Below, one piece after another: positions 30,460 to 39,325 of a stretch of 64,000 bases of DNA (position 1 is its first letter; every line of letters starts with the position of its first letter). The notes beneath the pieces were generated by a model. It made no database searches and had not been told where the DNA came from. It saw nothing but the letters and a program-made list of their open reading frames with translations. The position numbers and the translations under genes were made by a program. The DNA comes from Rodentibacter sp. Ppn85 (GTDB lineage: Bacteria > Pseudomonadota > Gammaproteobacteria > Enterobacterales > Pasteurellaceae), in assembly GCF_001999335.1 (NCBI RefSeq), contig NZ_MLHS01000013.1, forward strand, positions 1-64,000, read 5' to 3'.

Positions 30460-31290
30460 TTAATTATTCCTCTCTAAGTTAACTAAATCACGATAGGCCC
30501 AATGGTTTGTCGGCCCGTGTCCATGACCGATATTAAGCGGATGACTAATCGCTGCCGTAATAAAATCTTTGGCAATTTTGACCGCACTTTGCAGCGGCTT
30601 CCCCTTCGCCAATTCCGCAGTTAAACAAGCGGAAAAAGTGCAACCTGTACCATGCGTATGCGGCGTATAAAAACGTGGACTTTCCAAGACAAAATAACGA
30701 CCATCGGCAAGGAAAACCCAATCTTGGCATTGTTCGCTCTGCGAGTTCAGTGAATGCCCGCCTTTGATAATCACATTACTCGCCCCTAACTTTTGTAGGG
30801 ATTTTGCCGCTTTTTGAATGCTCATTTCATCGTAAATCGTCATCCCCGTTAAGGCTTCCGTTTCAGGAAGATTGGGGGTAATCACATCCGCCAGTGGGAG
30901 CAAATGTTCAATAAGAGCTGAAACCGCCTGCGGTTGTAAGAGTGCTGCTCCGCCTTTCGCAATCATCACAGGATCAAGAACCAAATTGCCAAATGGACGT
31001 TCTTTAAGATATTCCGCCACACATTCAATAATTTCCGGCGTTCCGAGCATTCCAATTTTAACGCTTGCAATATTGAAGTCGTTTTTCACCGCTTGTAGTT
31101 GTGAACGAATTATTTTCAACGGAATAGTGTGAATATCAAATACTCCCTGCGTATTTTGAGCTGTTACGGCAGTCACCACAGAGGTGCCGAACACGCCTTG
31201 CATTTGAAAGGTTTTAAGATCGGCTTGAATACCCGCACCGCCGCCACTATCCGAGCCGGCTATGGTTAACACTTGGGCAATGTTACTCAT
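30460..31290 (-). CDS. thiD: Hydroxymethylpyrimidine/phosphomethylpyrimidine kinase
   Basis: ThiD phosphorylates HMP twice to HMP-PP. The start [24 protein letters not shown] is canonical; I chose the ATG at 31290, which overlaps the thiM stop by 8 nt. [18 protein letters not shown] is the ribokinase-type anion hole and catalytic Asp region, although the usual Asp is not evident at every expected position in my reading. The 276-aa length is normal. Confidence 0.93.
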   Translation of the reverse strand: MSNIAQVLTIAGSDSGGGAGIQADLKTFQMQGVFGTSVVTAVTAQNTQGVFDIHTIPLKIIRSQLQAVKNDFNIASVKIGMLGTPEIIECVAEYLKERPFGNLVLDPVMIAKGGAALLQPQAVSALIEHLLPLADVITPNLPETEALTGMTIYDEMSIQKAAKSLQKLGASNVIIKGGHSLNSQSEQCQDWVFLADGRYFVLESPRFYTPHTHGTGCTFSACLTAELAKGKPLQSAVKIAKDFITAAISHPLNIGHGHGPTNHWAYRDLVNLERNN

Positions 31291-32077
31291 TAACACGCCC
31301 CTTTTGTGCAATTGTTTCAGGGGACAGCGTAGCCAATTCATCTAATAAACGAATCTGGAATTGACCGACTTGAGTAGTCAGACCTTTAGCGGCAAGTTCA
31401 CCCGCAACAGTATAAGCAACGCAGGCTTCAATCGTTGCAGCAAAATGATCACCCGAATCCACGGCTAAGAAAGCCCCACAGACCGCACTGAGTAAACAGC
31501 CCGATGCAGTCACTTTAGGGAACAACGGCGTGCCATTATGTACCGTAGCGGTTTGCGGACCGTCGCTGATGACATCAACTTCCCCACTAATCAATACGAC
31601 ACAGTCATACTGCTTTGCAACACGTTGGGCAACGGCTTTCAGATCGACGTTACCTTGCCCGGCATCCACGCCTTTCGCTTGCCACGCTTCACCTGCAATC
31701 GCTGCCAATTCACCGGCATTACCACGAATGAGTGCAAATTTTATTTCAGATAAAAGCTGACGTACGGTCTCTCGGCGATAACTCGTTGCGCCCACGCCCA
31801 CAGGATCAAGCACAACCGGAATCCCTTTCGCATTTGCCGTTTTCCCTGCCAATAACATAGATTTTTGTTCTTTGCCAATCAACGTGCCGATATTAATCAC
31901 GAGAGCTTGACTTAAATTTGGCATTTCGACCATTTCCCCTTCACTATCGGACATCATCGGAGAAGCACCCAATGCCAATAATCCGTTGGCGCTAAAATTA
32001 GCCGCAACAATGTTGGTAATATTATGAATGAGCGGATTTTGCTCACGAATTTTTGCAAGATAAATAGATTTCATCAT
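31283..32077 (-). CDS. thiM: Hydroxyethylthiazole kinase
   Basis: ThiM salvages 5-hydroxyethyl-4-methylthiazole by phosphorylation. [27 protein letters not shown] is diagnostic, as is [15 protein letters not shown] with the family Cys. The 264-aa length fits. The RBS AGGAG is 4 nt before the first ATG. No de novo thiazole genes (thiFSGH) are present in the window, in keeping with salvage. Confidence 0.94.
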   Translation of the reverse strand: MMKSIYLAKIREQNPLIHNITNIVAANFSANGLLALGASPMMSDSEGEMVEMPNLSQALVINIGTLIGKEQKSMLLAGKTANAKGIPVVLDPVGVGATSYRRETVRQLLSEIKFALIRGNAGELAAIAGEAWQAKGVDAGQGNVDLKAVAQRVAKQYDCVVLISGEVDVISDGPQTATVHNGTPLFPKVTASGCLLSAVCGAFLAVDSGDHFAATIEACVAYTVAGELAAKGLTTQVGQFQIRLLDELATLSPETIAQKGRVNE

Positions 32078-32093
32078 AGTCTCCTGTTTGCGG

Positions 32094-32741
32094 TTAAGAT
32101 AAATCCAATCCCATTTGCCAGAAATTAATTTCCATACGCGTTGCGGTGGTAAAAATGTTCTGAATATGGGTAAGTTGATTTTGATTTAGTGATTGACAAA
32201 GTGATGTCAAAAAATCCGCCGTTTCTGCTGCGGCTTGCTGGAAATCAGCACTTGAATAAACATCAATCCAAGACTGATAAGGATTGTTCGGCAAGCGAGG
32301 ATAATGCGTGGCGATGTAGCAAGCCGCTTGAGCATAACCAACCGCACAAGGCGTAATGGCAGCATAAAGCTCTGCCAATCCTCCTGCCATTCCAACATCC
32401 AATAAATAACGAGTGTAAGCCACACAAGCCGGGCTTTCCGGTGTGTTTATCATCTCTTGTTCACTGATCCCCCACCGGTTGCAATAATTAATATGTAGTT
32501 GAATTTCTTGGGTAAGAATTTCCAACGTTTTGCGTGGCACTGTCATTTCTGCAAAGTTTTTTGCCTTAAAAACGCCCAATGCAAAAGCTCGACTATAATG
32601 AAAAAGATAGAGATAATCTTGTTTCAAATAATGTTGAAAACAATGTTTAGGTAACGTACCTTGGGCTAGTTGCCGAACAAATTCATGCTCAATATACCGT
32701 TGCCAATAAGGTTGTGCCCGTTCAATGAGTTGAGTAATCAT
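32094..32741 (-). CDS. tenA: Aminopyrimidine aminohydrolase / thiaminase II (TenA)
   Basis: TenA hydrolyses aminopyrimidine products of thiamin breakdown to HMP for salvage. The 215-aa helical protein shows [15 protein letters not shown]-like sequence near residue 37 (here [20 protein letters not shown]) and the putative catalytic Cys in TPCAVGYAQ near residue 133. Late Glu is in [10 protein letters not shown]. The RBS AAGGAGACAAA is strong. It lies 12 nt after the remnant of an ABC ATPase gene. Confidence 0.92.
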   Translation of the reverse strand: MITQLIERAQPYWQRYIEHEFVRQLAQGTLPKHCFQHYLKQDYLYLFHYSRAFALGVFKAKNFAEMTVPRKTLEILTQEIQLHINYCNRWGISEQEMINTPESPACVAYTRYLLDVGMAGGLAELYAAITPCAVGYAQAACYIATHYPRLPNNPYQSWIDVYSSADFQQAAAETADFLTSLCQSLNQNQLTHIQNIFTTATRMEINFWQMGLDLS

Positions 32742-32753
32742 TTTGTCTCCTTA

Positions 32754-32975
32754 TTAAGGTTCTAGCGCAAACCACGCCATACATACATTGGGTTCAACAT
32801 TGATTTGTCCTTGAACCGAACCTTGAGTATCAATGCCCGCGATCAGACGTAATAATATCGATTCGCCTGATGAGTCTAATAGACTTGCCCACTGTTTTTG
32901 AAAAAGAGATAAATTAAGCCGCACAAATAAAGGTTGATCACCAAAATTAAGGCTTAAATTCCGGATATACACCAT
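32754..32975 (-). pseudogene. Remnant of a thiamin-precursor ABC ATPase gene (ThiZ-like)
   Basis: The 73-codon frame begins like an ABC ATPase: MVYIRNLSLNFGDQPLFVRLNLSL and LLRLIAGIDTQGSVQGQI. The nucleotide loop is ruined: LLDSSGESILLRL stands where families have LLGSSGxGKSTLLRL, so the Gly-Lys is lost and two residues are missing. Everything after about residue 70 (Q-loop, signature, Walker B) is absent, and the partner permease and binding-protein genes are gone. A good GAGAGGTG ribosome site remains, so a short peptide may still be made and may carry translation toward tenA. H. influenzae keeps an ABC transporter next to tenA (from memory). Confidence 0.8.
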
Positions 32976-33065
32976 TGTTCACCTCTCAAAATTATCAAGA
33001 GATTTGAATAGGCGAAAATGAAAAATTAAGAATGGAATGAGAAATGAAAAGATATTTTGGCATAT

Positions 33066-33142
33066 TAGTTTCCTACGTCAGTGCTAACTGTTTCAGGTTC
33101 ACGGGTGTAATCTCAGCCATATCGCGGCACCCCGACTAAAGT
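33066..33142 (-). ncRNA. TPP riboswitch (THI element)
   Basis: Read on the minus strand the segment has the THI core in order: CGGGGTGCC, then GGCTGAGA, then ACACCCGTGAACCTGA, then GTTAGCACTGACGTAGGAAA. These are the conserved pyrimidine-sensor and pyrophosphate-sensor parts of the thiamin pyrophosphate aptamer. It lies about 90 nt before the remnant ATPase start and commands the whole tenA-thiM-thiD-thiE-MFS string. A short TCTC/GAGA pairing just before the ribosome site could mediate translational control; no classic terminator is evident. Confidence 0.95.
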
Positions 33143-33220
33143 TGTTAAGAGTCTATACCGCTACTGAAGAAAAAACAAGCAAAAGTGCGGTTATTTTTCT
33201 CTAAACTCTTATTTAATAGT

Positions 33221-33268
33221 AAATGCAAATTATTCCTATTGAGAGCAACGATTATTTTCAGTTATACT
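33221..33268 (+). promoter_or_regulatory. Fur-like box and promoter of the TonB receptor gene
   Basis: The box at 33221-33240 read on the minus strand is AATAGGAATAATTTGCATTT, about 16 of 20 bases matching a Fur box idealised as AATGAGAATAATTATCATTT. It is 18 of 20 identical to the box before the FTR1 gene. A promoter TTGAGA (33239-33244), 18 nt, TATACT (33263-33268) overlaps its edge. Iron control is inference. Confidence 0.6.
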
Positions 33269-33308
33269 TACCACTCTTTTTACTACATCAATTTTAAGGA
33301 AAGCAAAT

Positions 33309-35480
33309 ATGGCGTTTAAACACAGTATTCTTTACACCGCACTTTTTACCGGTGTATCTGTTTCAGTGCTAGCGGAAACACAAACCGATGTCGGCTCAAG
33401 TTCCGAAATGATATTGGATCAAGTGAATGTCGTAAGCGAATTGGAAAAGGCAAAAGCCGCAGGTGAAAAACAAAAAGAGATTGTTAACCTAAGTTTACTC
33501 GGACGGCAGACCGCATTCACTTCGCCCATTGCGGTTGTTCACTACGATGAAAAAGCATTTGAAAACTCTCAACAACGTAATCTTTTAGACGGGATTGCTA
33601 AAATTGATTCTTCAGTGATGAATTTCGGTGGAGAAACCAATACCTTATCGGGAATTTATGTTCGAGGATTACAGCTGGATGCCCGTCAAATTACTGTCAA
33701 CGGATTAGCGGGACTTTACTCTACTTATAACTCCCCTACTGCTGCCGTTAGCTCAGCTCAGTTAATTAAAGGTGCATCAACGGCTATCGCCGGAATGGAT
33801 CCAGAAGGAGCTGCCGGCTCTTCCCTTAATGTTGAAACCAAACGGGCGACCGATGAAGATATTAATAAACTTGGTTTTGCTTGGTATAGCAACAATCGTT
33901 TACAAGAAACCTTTGATTTTGGTCGCCGTTTCGGTGCAAATAAAGAATGGGGTATTCGCCTAAACGGTAAATATCGCGATGGTGATACGGCGCGCCATGA
34001 CTATGACGAACGAAACAAAGAATTTGCCGTGGGTTTAGATTATCGCGGGGATAAACTACGGGTTGGCATAGATTATATGTATAGCAAACGGGCAACACAC
34101 GGCGGTCGTGCGCGTATTCAAGATATTCAACGCTTAAACTATCGTTTACCAAGCGCACCAAACGGCAATACAAATTTTGTGCCGTATTGGAACGGTCAAA
34201 CTACTCAAGATCAAATCATTATGGGAACCTTTGAGTATGACCTACCTAATAACATGATGTTATCCGGAGGATTGGGTTATATAGAGTCACGCTATTACGG
34301 CACATTCGGTCAAGTTCGAATGATGGATGAAACCGCATATACCGAACAATATCGTTTACAACAACTACGAGCAATGGATTTTCATATTCGTACAACAAGC
34401 GGAAATCTAAAATTACAAGGTGAATTTGAAACCGGTTCGATAAACCATAGCTGGAATTTAGCGTTTGATGCGGTAAGACGCCAACGCGATTTCGATCAGG
34501 GAAAAGTTTTAGGTCAAAATATTTATTCCAATATCAATCTTTATCATCCGCAATTTACGACATCCCGTCAGCCTAATAGTGCTGTAACGCAGGGCGCAAC
34601 GAACGAAAAACTAGCGAGTTACAGCCTTGCTTTTGCAGATACCGCTTCATTTATTGATGACACAGTTCGTTTAACACTCGGCGGACGTTTCCAGTGGATT
34701 AAGCAACACGCCCTGCCTTATCCGGCAAAACCAAGCCGAGATGTTCGTTATCACGAAAGTCGTTTTAGCCCAATGGTGATGGCAGCCTATGTACCTAATC
34801 CAAACTTAACTTTTTATGCCAATTATTTAGAAGATTTAGAACCGGGTGCAACCGATGAGGATACCGGCGTTATGGCAAAACCTGTTGTTAGCCGACAAGT
34901 CGAATTAGGTGTGCGTAAAAACTGGAAAGATCTTGCAACCACAACCTTAAGCATTTACCAATTATCCCGTCCGGGCGTTCATTCTAAAACCGGACAGGAA
35001 CAAGGCAAAGAACGTAACCGTGGCATTGAATTAAACATCTACGGAAATCTGCTAAATAGTACATTACGCCCAAGTTTAGGTATCACTTACAATCAAGGAA
35101 AATTAATTGATTACCCAAGTTTTGCCGGGCCAATTATTAATGGCTCACAAGTTGCCAGCCCTCGTTGGATTGCGAAAGCAGCCGTTGAGTGGGACACCCC
35201 GTTTATCAGAAATTTAACACTAAATGCGGCAGTTCAATACTATGGAAAATCCTATCAAGATTATTCTGAAAAATTTGCCTTTCCATCCTATACGACGGTT
35301 GATGCAGGTGCCAAATATGTGGCGAAATTAAGTGAACAACAAAGTCTAACATTCCGTGTTGGAGTAGAAAATTTATTTAATAAATCATACTGGCAGGTTC
35401 AGCGCGGCCGTTATGATCGCAGCTTTGCCGTGTTAGGTATGCCTCGCACTTATTGGGTTAACGTAGAATATACCTTCTAA
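33309..35480 (+). CDS. TonB-dependent siderophore-type receptor
   Basis: An outer-membrane 22-strand barrel receptor that takes up a metal chelate using TonB energy. The 723-aa precursor has a signal peptide (cleavage likely after VLA, residue 22) and a TonB-box-like DQVNVV near residues 37-42. The plug domain (about 55-190, with GIYVRGLQLDARQITVNGL and QLIKGASTAIAGMDPEGAAGSSLNVETKR) belongs to the ferrichrome/ferrioxamine receptor style. The barrel ends in FNKSYWQVQRGRYDRSFAVLGMPRTYWVNVEYTF with terminal Phe. The substrate cannot be named. The RBS is AAGGAAAGC. A Fur-like box precedes it and an SbmA-like ABC gene follows. Confidence 0.9.
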   Translation: MAFKHSILYTALFTGVSVSVLAETQTDVGSSSEMILDQVNVVSELEKAKAAGEKQKEIVNLSLLGRQTAFTSPIAVVHYDEKAFENSQQRNLLDGIAKIDSSVMNFGGETNTLSGIYVRGLQLDARQITVNGLAGLYSTYNSPTAAVSSAQLIKGASTAIAGMDPEGAAGSSLNVETKRATDEDINKLGFAWYSNNRLQETFDFGRRFGANKEWGIRLNGKYRDGDTARHDYDERNKEFAVGLDYRGDKLRVGIDYMYSKRATHGGRARIQDIQRLNYRLPSAPNGNTNFVPYWNGQTTQDQIIMGTFEYDLPNNMMLSGGLGYIESRYYGTFGQVRMMDETAYTEQYRLQQLRAMDFHIRTTSGNLKLQGEFETGSINHSWNLAFDAVRRQRDFDQGKVLGQNIYSNINLYHPQFTTSRQPNSAVTQGATNEKLASYSLAFADTASFIDDTVRLTLGGRFQWIKQHALPYPAKPSRDVRYHESRFSPMVMAAYVPNPNLTFYANYLEDLEPGATDEDTGVMAKPVVSRQVELGVRKNWKDLATTTLSIYQLSRPGVHSKTGQEQGKERNRGIELNIYGNLLNSTLRPSLGITYNQGKLIDYPSFAGPIINGSQVASPRWIAKAAVEWDTPFIRNLTLNAAVQYYGKSYQDYSEKFAFPSYTTVDAGAKYVAKLSEQQSLTFRVGVENLFNKSYWQVQRGRYDRSFAVLGMPRTYWVNVEYTF

Positions 35481-35496
35481 TTCATTGAGTCTTATC

Positions 35497-35522
35497 AGGG
35501 CGAAACACTCTCGCCCTTTTTT
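35497..35522 (+). terminator. Terminator between receptor and SbmA-like gene
   Basis: AGGGCGA and TCGCCCT pair around a 7-nt loop, followed by TTTTTT. It begins 16 nt past the receptor stop and ends just before the next gene, so cotranscription would need readthrough. Confidence 0.85.
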
Positions 35523-35537
35523 CATTGATAAACATTT

Positions 35538-37298
35538 ATGAACTGGCAAACCGAACTCAATAATAGTTTAAACTGGATTTTGGCCGCACTTTTTTGGGTG
35601 ATAATCTGCTTTACCCTTACAATTACAGCATTAAAACACACAACTTTCGGCAAAAAATTTTGGCGAATTGCCTCACCGTCCATTACCAAGCAAAACCGTA
35701 TTAAACTTATCGCCACACTGCTATTGCTTTTCCTAATGATTTTACTTGAAGTGCGGTTTAGCGTGCTGAATTCATTCTTTTACAACGGCTTATACAGCTC
35801 AATGCAAGAATTGGCGTCGGATAAATTCTGGTTCTTTGCCAAACTTAACGCACTTTTGGCACTCATACAGGTGCTCCACGCTATTGTCGATTATTTTCTT
35901 CGCCAAGTATTTGAAATCCGCTGGTTAGAAAGCCTTAACGCTATTTTGGTGAAACGCTGGCTGGAAAATAAAAAATATTACCGTCTCAAATATGAGCAAG
36001 ATCTGCCCGACAATATCGATCAACGTATTGAACAAGATGCCCGTGAATTTATCAGTAGTACCGTACAAATTGTGCGGGGTATAATTAATTCCGTGCTGAC
36101 TACCATTGAATTCACCATTATTCTCTGGTCGCTTTCCGGCGTTCTCAGTCTATTCGGTTTACCGATTGAAAAAGGTGTGGTGTTTTTCATTTATGCGTTC
36201 ATCATTTTTGCCACCCTGATGTCTGTCTGGATCGGGCACCCTCTCATCAAGCTTAATTTTAATAAAGAAAAACTCAACGGCGATTATCGTTATTCGTTAA
36301 TTCGAGTGCGTGATAATGCGGAAAGTATTGCCTTTTATCATGGTGAGCCGAAAGAGCAAATTTTACTGAAAGATAAATTTTCGCAAATCATTGGTAATCG
36401 TTGGGCGATTGTATTAAAAATGCTTGGTTTGGATGGTTTTAACAATGGCGTTACTCGTTTTGCCAAACTATTACCATTAATGCTACAAGCCCCCCGTTTT
36501 TTTAGCGGACAAATCAAACTAGGCGATATGCACCAGACCGTGCAAGCATTTAATCGATTAATGACCGCACTTTCTTTCTTCCGGTTATTTTATGAAGAAT
36601 TTACCTTATATCAGGCACGTCTCAACCGTCTTTATGGTTTTATAACCAAATTAGATGAATTGGATAAGTCGGGAATCTCCCAACCTTATACCTGCACCAA
36701 TCGAGTGGCATTAAAAGATTTTGGTGTAAAAGACGAACAAGGACGCATTTTAGTAAATAACATAAATGTGGAACTTGAAAATGGTGATGCGCTACTCATT
36801 CAAGGGGCGTCAGGTACAGGTAAAACCACCTTACTCAAAGCCATTGCTGGAATCTACCCTTTTGAAATTATCGGTATTGCGGAACACCCCTGTATGGGAA
36901 GTTTATTTTTACCACAACGCCCTTATATGCCACAAGGAACGCTGCGTGAAGCTATTTGTTATCCGGACATTAATCCTCATCATCCGGACTTAATCAACAT
37001 AATGCGCTATTGTTGCTTGGAAAAATATCTCCACGCGCTTGATATAGAAAACGACTGGCAGGCTATTTTATCGCCTGGTGAATTACAACGGGTCGCGTTC
37101 ATTCGTATTTTGCTCACCAAACCTGATGTGGTTTTCTTGGATGAAACGACTTCCGCACTTGATGAAGCCACCGAATATCAGCTTTATAAAATCATTAAAG
37201 AACGTTTACCGAATATGATTATTCTTAGTATCGGACATCGCAGCACACTCCATCAATTCCACAATAAACAATTGAAATTGGAAGTCTGTATTGTGTAG
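35538..37298 (+). CDS. SbmA/YddA-type ABC transporter, fused permease-ATPase
   Basis: A 586-aa half-transporter: about six membrane helices in residues 15-330 of the SbmA/BacA-like type (LEVRFSVLNSFFYNGLYSSMQELA, then WLESLNAILVKRWLENKKYYRLKY, with the DNIDQRIEQDAREF segment). A C-terminal ATPase follows with Walker A GASGTGKTT (K429), signature LSPGELQRVAF at 511-515 instead of LSGGQ, and Walker B VVFLDETTSALDE (D535, E536). Relatives carry peptides, cobalamin or fatty acyl groups. Position after a TonB receptor suggests it may move the same ligand or its fragment across the inner membrane; this is inference. Confidence 0.85.
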   Translation: MNWQTELNNSLNWILAALFWVIICFTLTITALKHTTFGKKFWRIASPSITKQNRIKLIATLLLLFLMILLEVRFSVLNSFFYNGLYSSMQELASDKFWFFAKLNALLALIQVLHAIVDYFLRQVFEIRWLESLNAILVKRWLENKKYYRLKYEQDLPDNIDQRIEQDAREFISSTVQIVRGIINSVLTTIEFTIILWSLSGVLSLFGLPIEKGVVFFIYAFIIFATLMSVWIGHPLIKLNFNKEKLNGDYRYSLIRVRDNAESIAFYHGEPKEQILLKDKFSQIIGNRWAIVLKMLGLDGFNNGVTRFAKLLPLMLQAPRFFSGQIKLGDMHQTVQAFNRLMTALSFFRLFYEEFTLYQARLNRLYGFITKLDELDKSGISQPYTCTNRVALKDFGVKDEQGRILVNNINVELENGDALLIQGASGTGKTTLLKAIAGIYPFEIIGIAEHPCMGSLFLPQRPYMPQGTLREAICYPDINPHHPDLINIMRYCCLEKYLHALDIENDWQAILSPGELQRVAFIRILLTKPDVVFLDETTSALDEATEYQLYKIIKERLPNMIILSIGHRSTLHQFHNKQLKLEVCIV

Positions 37299-37370
37299 AT
37301 AAAAGTGCGGTTAAAAAACGAGAATTTTCGGTATTATATTGATGTTACACAAACTTGATTTTTGTTTATC

Positions 37371-37452
37371 CTGTAGGGACACCACGCTGGCGTCCGTTAT
37401 AAAAACCAAACAATTTCAATACGTAAAAAGGACACCGGCATAGCGTCCCTAC
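37371..37452. repeat. Inverted pair of TGTAGGGAC palindromic units
   Basis: TGTAGGGACACC...GGCGTCC at about 37372-37398 and GGACACCGGCATAGCGTCCCTACA at 37429-37452 are two imperfect palindromes facing each other across about 30 nt. The motif TGTAGGG plus a GC-rich palindrome has the same layout as the hairpins at 111-239 (TGTAGGGGCGCAC...), so both look like members of a dispersed repeat family. Oppositely oriented uptake signals at about 37302 and 37467-37480 flank it. It separates convergent genes and may also terminate transcription. Confidence 0.7.
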
Positions 37453-37497
37453 ATTATAGTGAAAATTTTGACCGCACTTTGTATAGAGAAAAATGGA

Positions 37498-38673
37498 TTA
37501 TTCGACAGAATCGGTAATTTGATCTCTAATGGCGATATAAATTCCCACTGCAAGCAAACCACAAGCCAAAATAACTGCTGAAGTGGCATAGAAAACATCG
37601 CCAATCCCAACTAATGGAGAAACGATGCCACCTAAAAAAAAGGGGGCAAAACCCAACAACGCAGAGGCGCTGCCTGCATACTGACGTTCACTTTCCATTG
37701 CCAATGAAGAAATGGCAGGGAATGTCATTCCCATCAAAAGCAACATTAAAAAGAATCCCACTTCCACAAAAAACCAATAGGGCTGAACTAACAAAGTTAC
37801 AATAGTATAACTTGCTGCTGCAAGAAAACCCCATATTCCCACTGAAAGTGCGGTTCGATTTGATAATTTTCCGCCAATGTTCGCCCCGATCACTAATGCC
37901 GCACCATTCGCCCCAAAACACAAACTAAAAGCAAAAGGACTCAATCCATAAAAACTTTGTAAAATAAAAGGGGAAGCAGCGATATAAGCAAACATTGCTC
38001 CAAGTAAGAAACTTTCAATCCCCACATAGCTCATAAATAGGCGATTTTTCGCAATCACACCGAAAGTAGAAAAGGTTGAAAGTATCAATCCTTGCAAACG
38101 ATTTTCCTCTTTTAAACTTTCTTTTAAACGAAAACAAAAGGCTAAAACCAATACGCCGATCAAAGCAAGAAAAACAAATACACCTTTCCAGCTAACATAT
38201 TCCAATAAAAGACTTCCTAAAATCGGAGAAATAATCGGCGCCATCCCATTGATTGTCATCAATAAACCAAAAAAACGGGTCATTTCACGACCTCGATAAA
38301 GATCCGTCGCAACCGCACGGGAAATCACCACACTCCCTGCGGAAGATAAGCCTTGAACAATACGCAACACAATCATACTTTCTATATTCGGAGAAAATAC
38401 AATCAACAGGGTACTTAAAATATAAACGAATAATGAGATAATCAGCGGTTTTTTACGCCCAAATTTATCACTGATAGGACCAAGTAATAATTGCCCTACA
38501 GCAAGCCCAATCATCGCAGTGGTTAAGGTGAGCTGGGTCACAGAGGTAGAAGTATCAAAAAAACTTACCAATTGTGGCAAAGAAGGAAGATAAAGATCCA
38601 CAACAAAAGGACCGAATGCAGAAAGCACGCCCAGTAAAATCACTAAAAAGACTTTTGAGTTTGTTTTTGTCAT
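37498..38673 (-). CDS. Bcr/CflA family multidrug efflux MFS protein
   Basis: A 391-aa, 12-helix drug:H+ antiporter. LGVLSAFGPFVVDLYLPSLPQL at the start, GQLLLGPISDKFGRKKPLI (loop 2-3 motif) and IVQGLSSAGSVVISRAVATDLYRGREMTRFF (motif C region) are typical of Bcr/CflA pumps. The substrate is unknown. No regulator gene is adjacent. It diverges from the SnoaL-like gene across 179 nt. Confidence 0.87.
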   Translation of the reverse strand: MTKTNSKVFLVILLGVLSAFGPFVVDLYLPSLPQLVSFFDTSTSVTQLTLTTAMIGLAVGQLLLGPISDKFGRKKPLIISLFVYILSTLLIVFSPNIESMIVLRIVQGLSSAGSVVISRAVATDLYRGREMTRFFGLLMTINGMAPIISPILGSLLLEYVSWKGVFVFLALIGVLVLAFCFRLKESLKEENRLQGLILSTFSTFGVIAKNRLFMSYVGIESFLLGAMFAYIAASPFILQSFYGLSPFAFSLCFGANGAALVIGANIGGKLSNRTALSVGIWGFLAAASYTIVTLLVQPYWFFVEVGFFLMLLLMGMTFPAISSLAMESERQYAGSASALLGFAPFFLGGIVSPLVGIGDVFYATSAVILACGLLAVGIYIAIRDQITDSVE

Positions 38674-38811
38674 AAACCTATCCTAATCGTAAAAAAGTGC
38701 TTATTGTACAAATTCTCTCTCTCCTTTCAACCCATTTTCAGGCTTTTATTATTTCATAATAAGAAAAAGTCTATTTCCAAATCCTACCCTGGTTTTAGGT
38801 GTTTTTTTCAT

Positions 38812-38817
38812 TATAAT
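38812..38817 (+). promoter_or_regulatory. -10 element upstream of the SnoaL-like gene
   Basis: A perfect TATAAT lies 35 nt before the start codon. The best-placed upstream hexamers (TGGTTT, TTTTAG) are poor -35 matches. A T-tract precedes the -10. Confidence 0.5.
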
Positions 38818-38852
38818 ACGCACACTTTTTAACAGAACATAAAGGAGTTTTT

Positions 38853-39293
38853 ATGAAAAAAGCAATTTTAACTACCGCACTTTTTGCCTTTTCAACCGGT
38901 TTATTTGCTTCAACACCGGAGCAAAATAAAGCCAATGCTCTTGATTTCTATGAAATGGTATTTAACCAACATAAGTTGCAAGAAGGCAGTGATAAATATA
39001 TCGGCAAGGAGTATTTGCAACATAATCCAAGCGTAGCGGACGGTAAACAAGCATTTATTGACGCTTTTGCACCTTTCTTAAAAGCGCATCCAAAATCAAA
39101 AGCAACGGTAAAACGTGTATTGGCTGACGGTGATTTGGTCGCTCTACATGTTCACAGTCAATTAAATGATGAAGATCGCGGTGAAGCGGTTGTAGATATT
39201 TTCCGTTTTGATAAAGACGGCAAAATTGTGGAACACTGGGATGTGATTCAAACCGTACCAGAAAAAACAGAGAGCGGGCGTAGTATGTTCTAA
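38853..39293 (+). CDS. Exported SnoaL-like protein
   Basis: A 146-aa protein with a signal peptide (MKKAILTTALFAFSTGLFA, cleavage about residue 19) and a SnoaL/NTF2-like alpha+beta barrel: ALDFYEMVFNQHKL, YLQHNPSVADGKQAFIDAF, RVLADGDLVALHVHSQLN, and VVDIFRFDKDGKIVEHWDVIQ. Most SnoaL-type enzymes are cytoplasmic; an exported version is less common and its substrate is not known. The RBS AAAGGAG is strong. Confidence 0.8.
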   Translation: MKKAILTTALFAFSTGLFASTPEQNKANALDFYEMVFNQHKLQEGSDKYIGKEYLQHNPSVADGKQAFIDAFAPFLKAHPKSKATVKRVLADGDLVALHVHSQLNDEDRGEAVVDIFRFDKDGKIVEHWDVIQTVPEKTESGRSMF

Positions 39294-39325
39294 AAAAAAT
39301 GCGTGTCTCCAACACGCATTTTTTA
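39294..39325. terminator. Bidirectional terminator between SnoaL-like gene and rarA
   Basis: AAAAAATGCGTGT and ACACGCATTTTTT pair around a 5-nt loop. A run of A on one side and T on the other serve both convergent genes. Confidence 0.9.
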
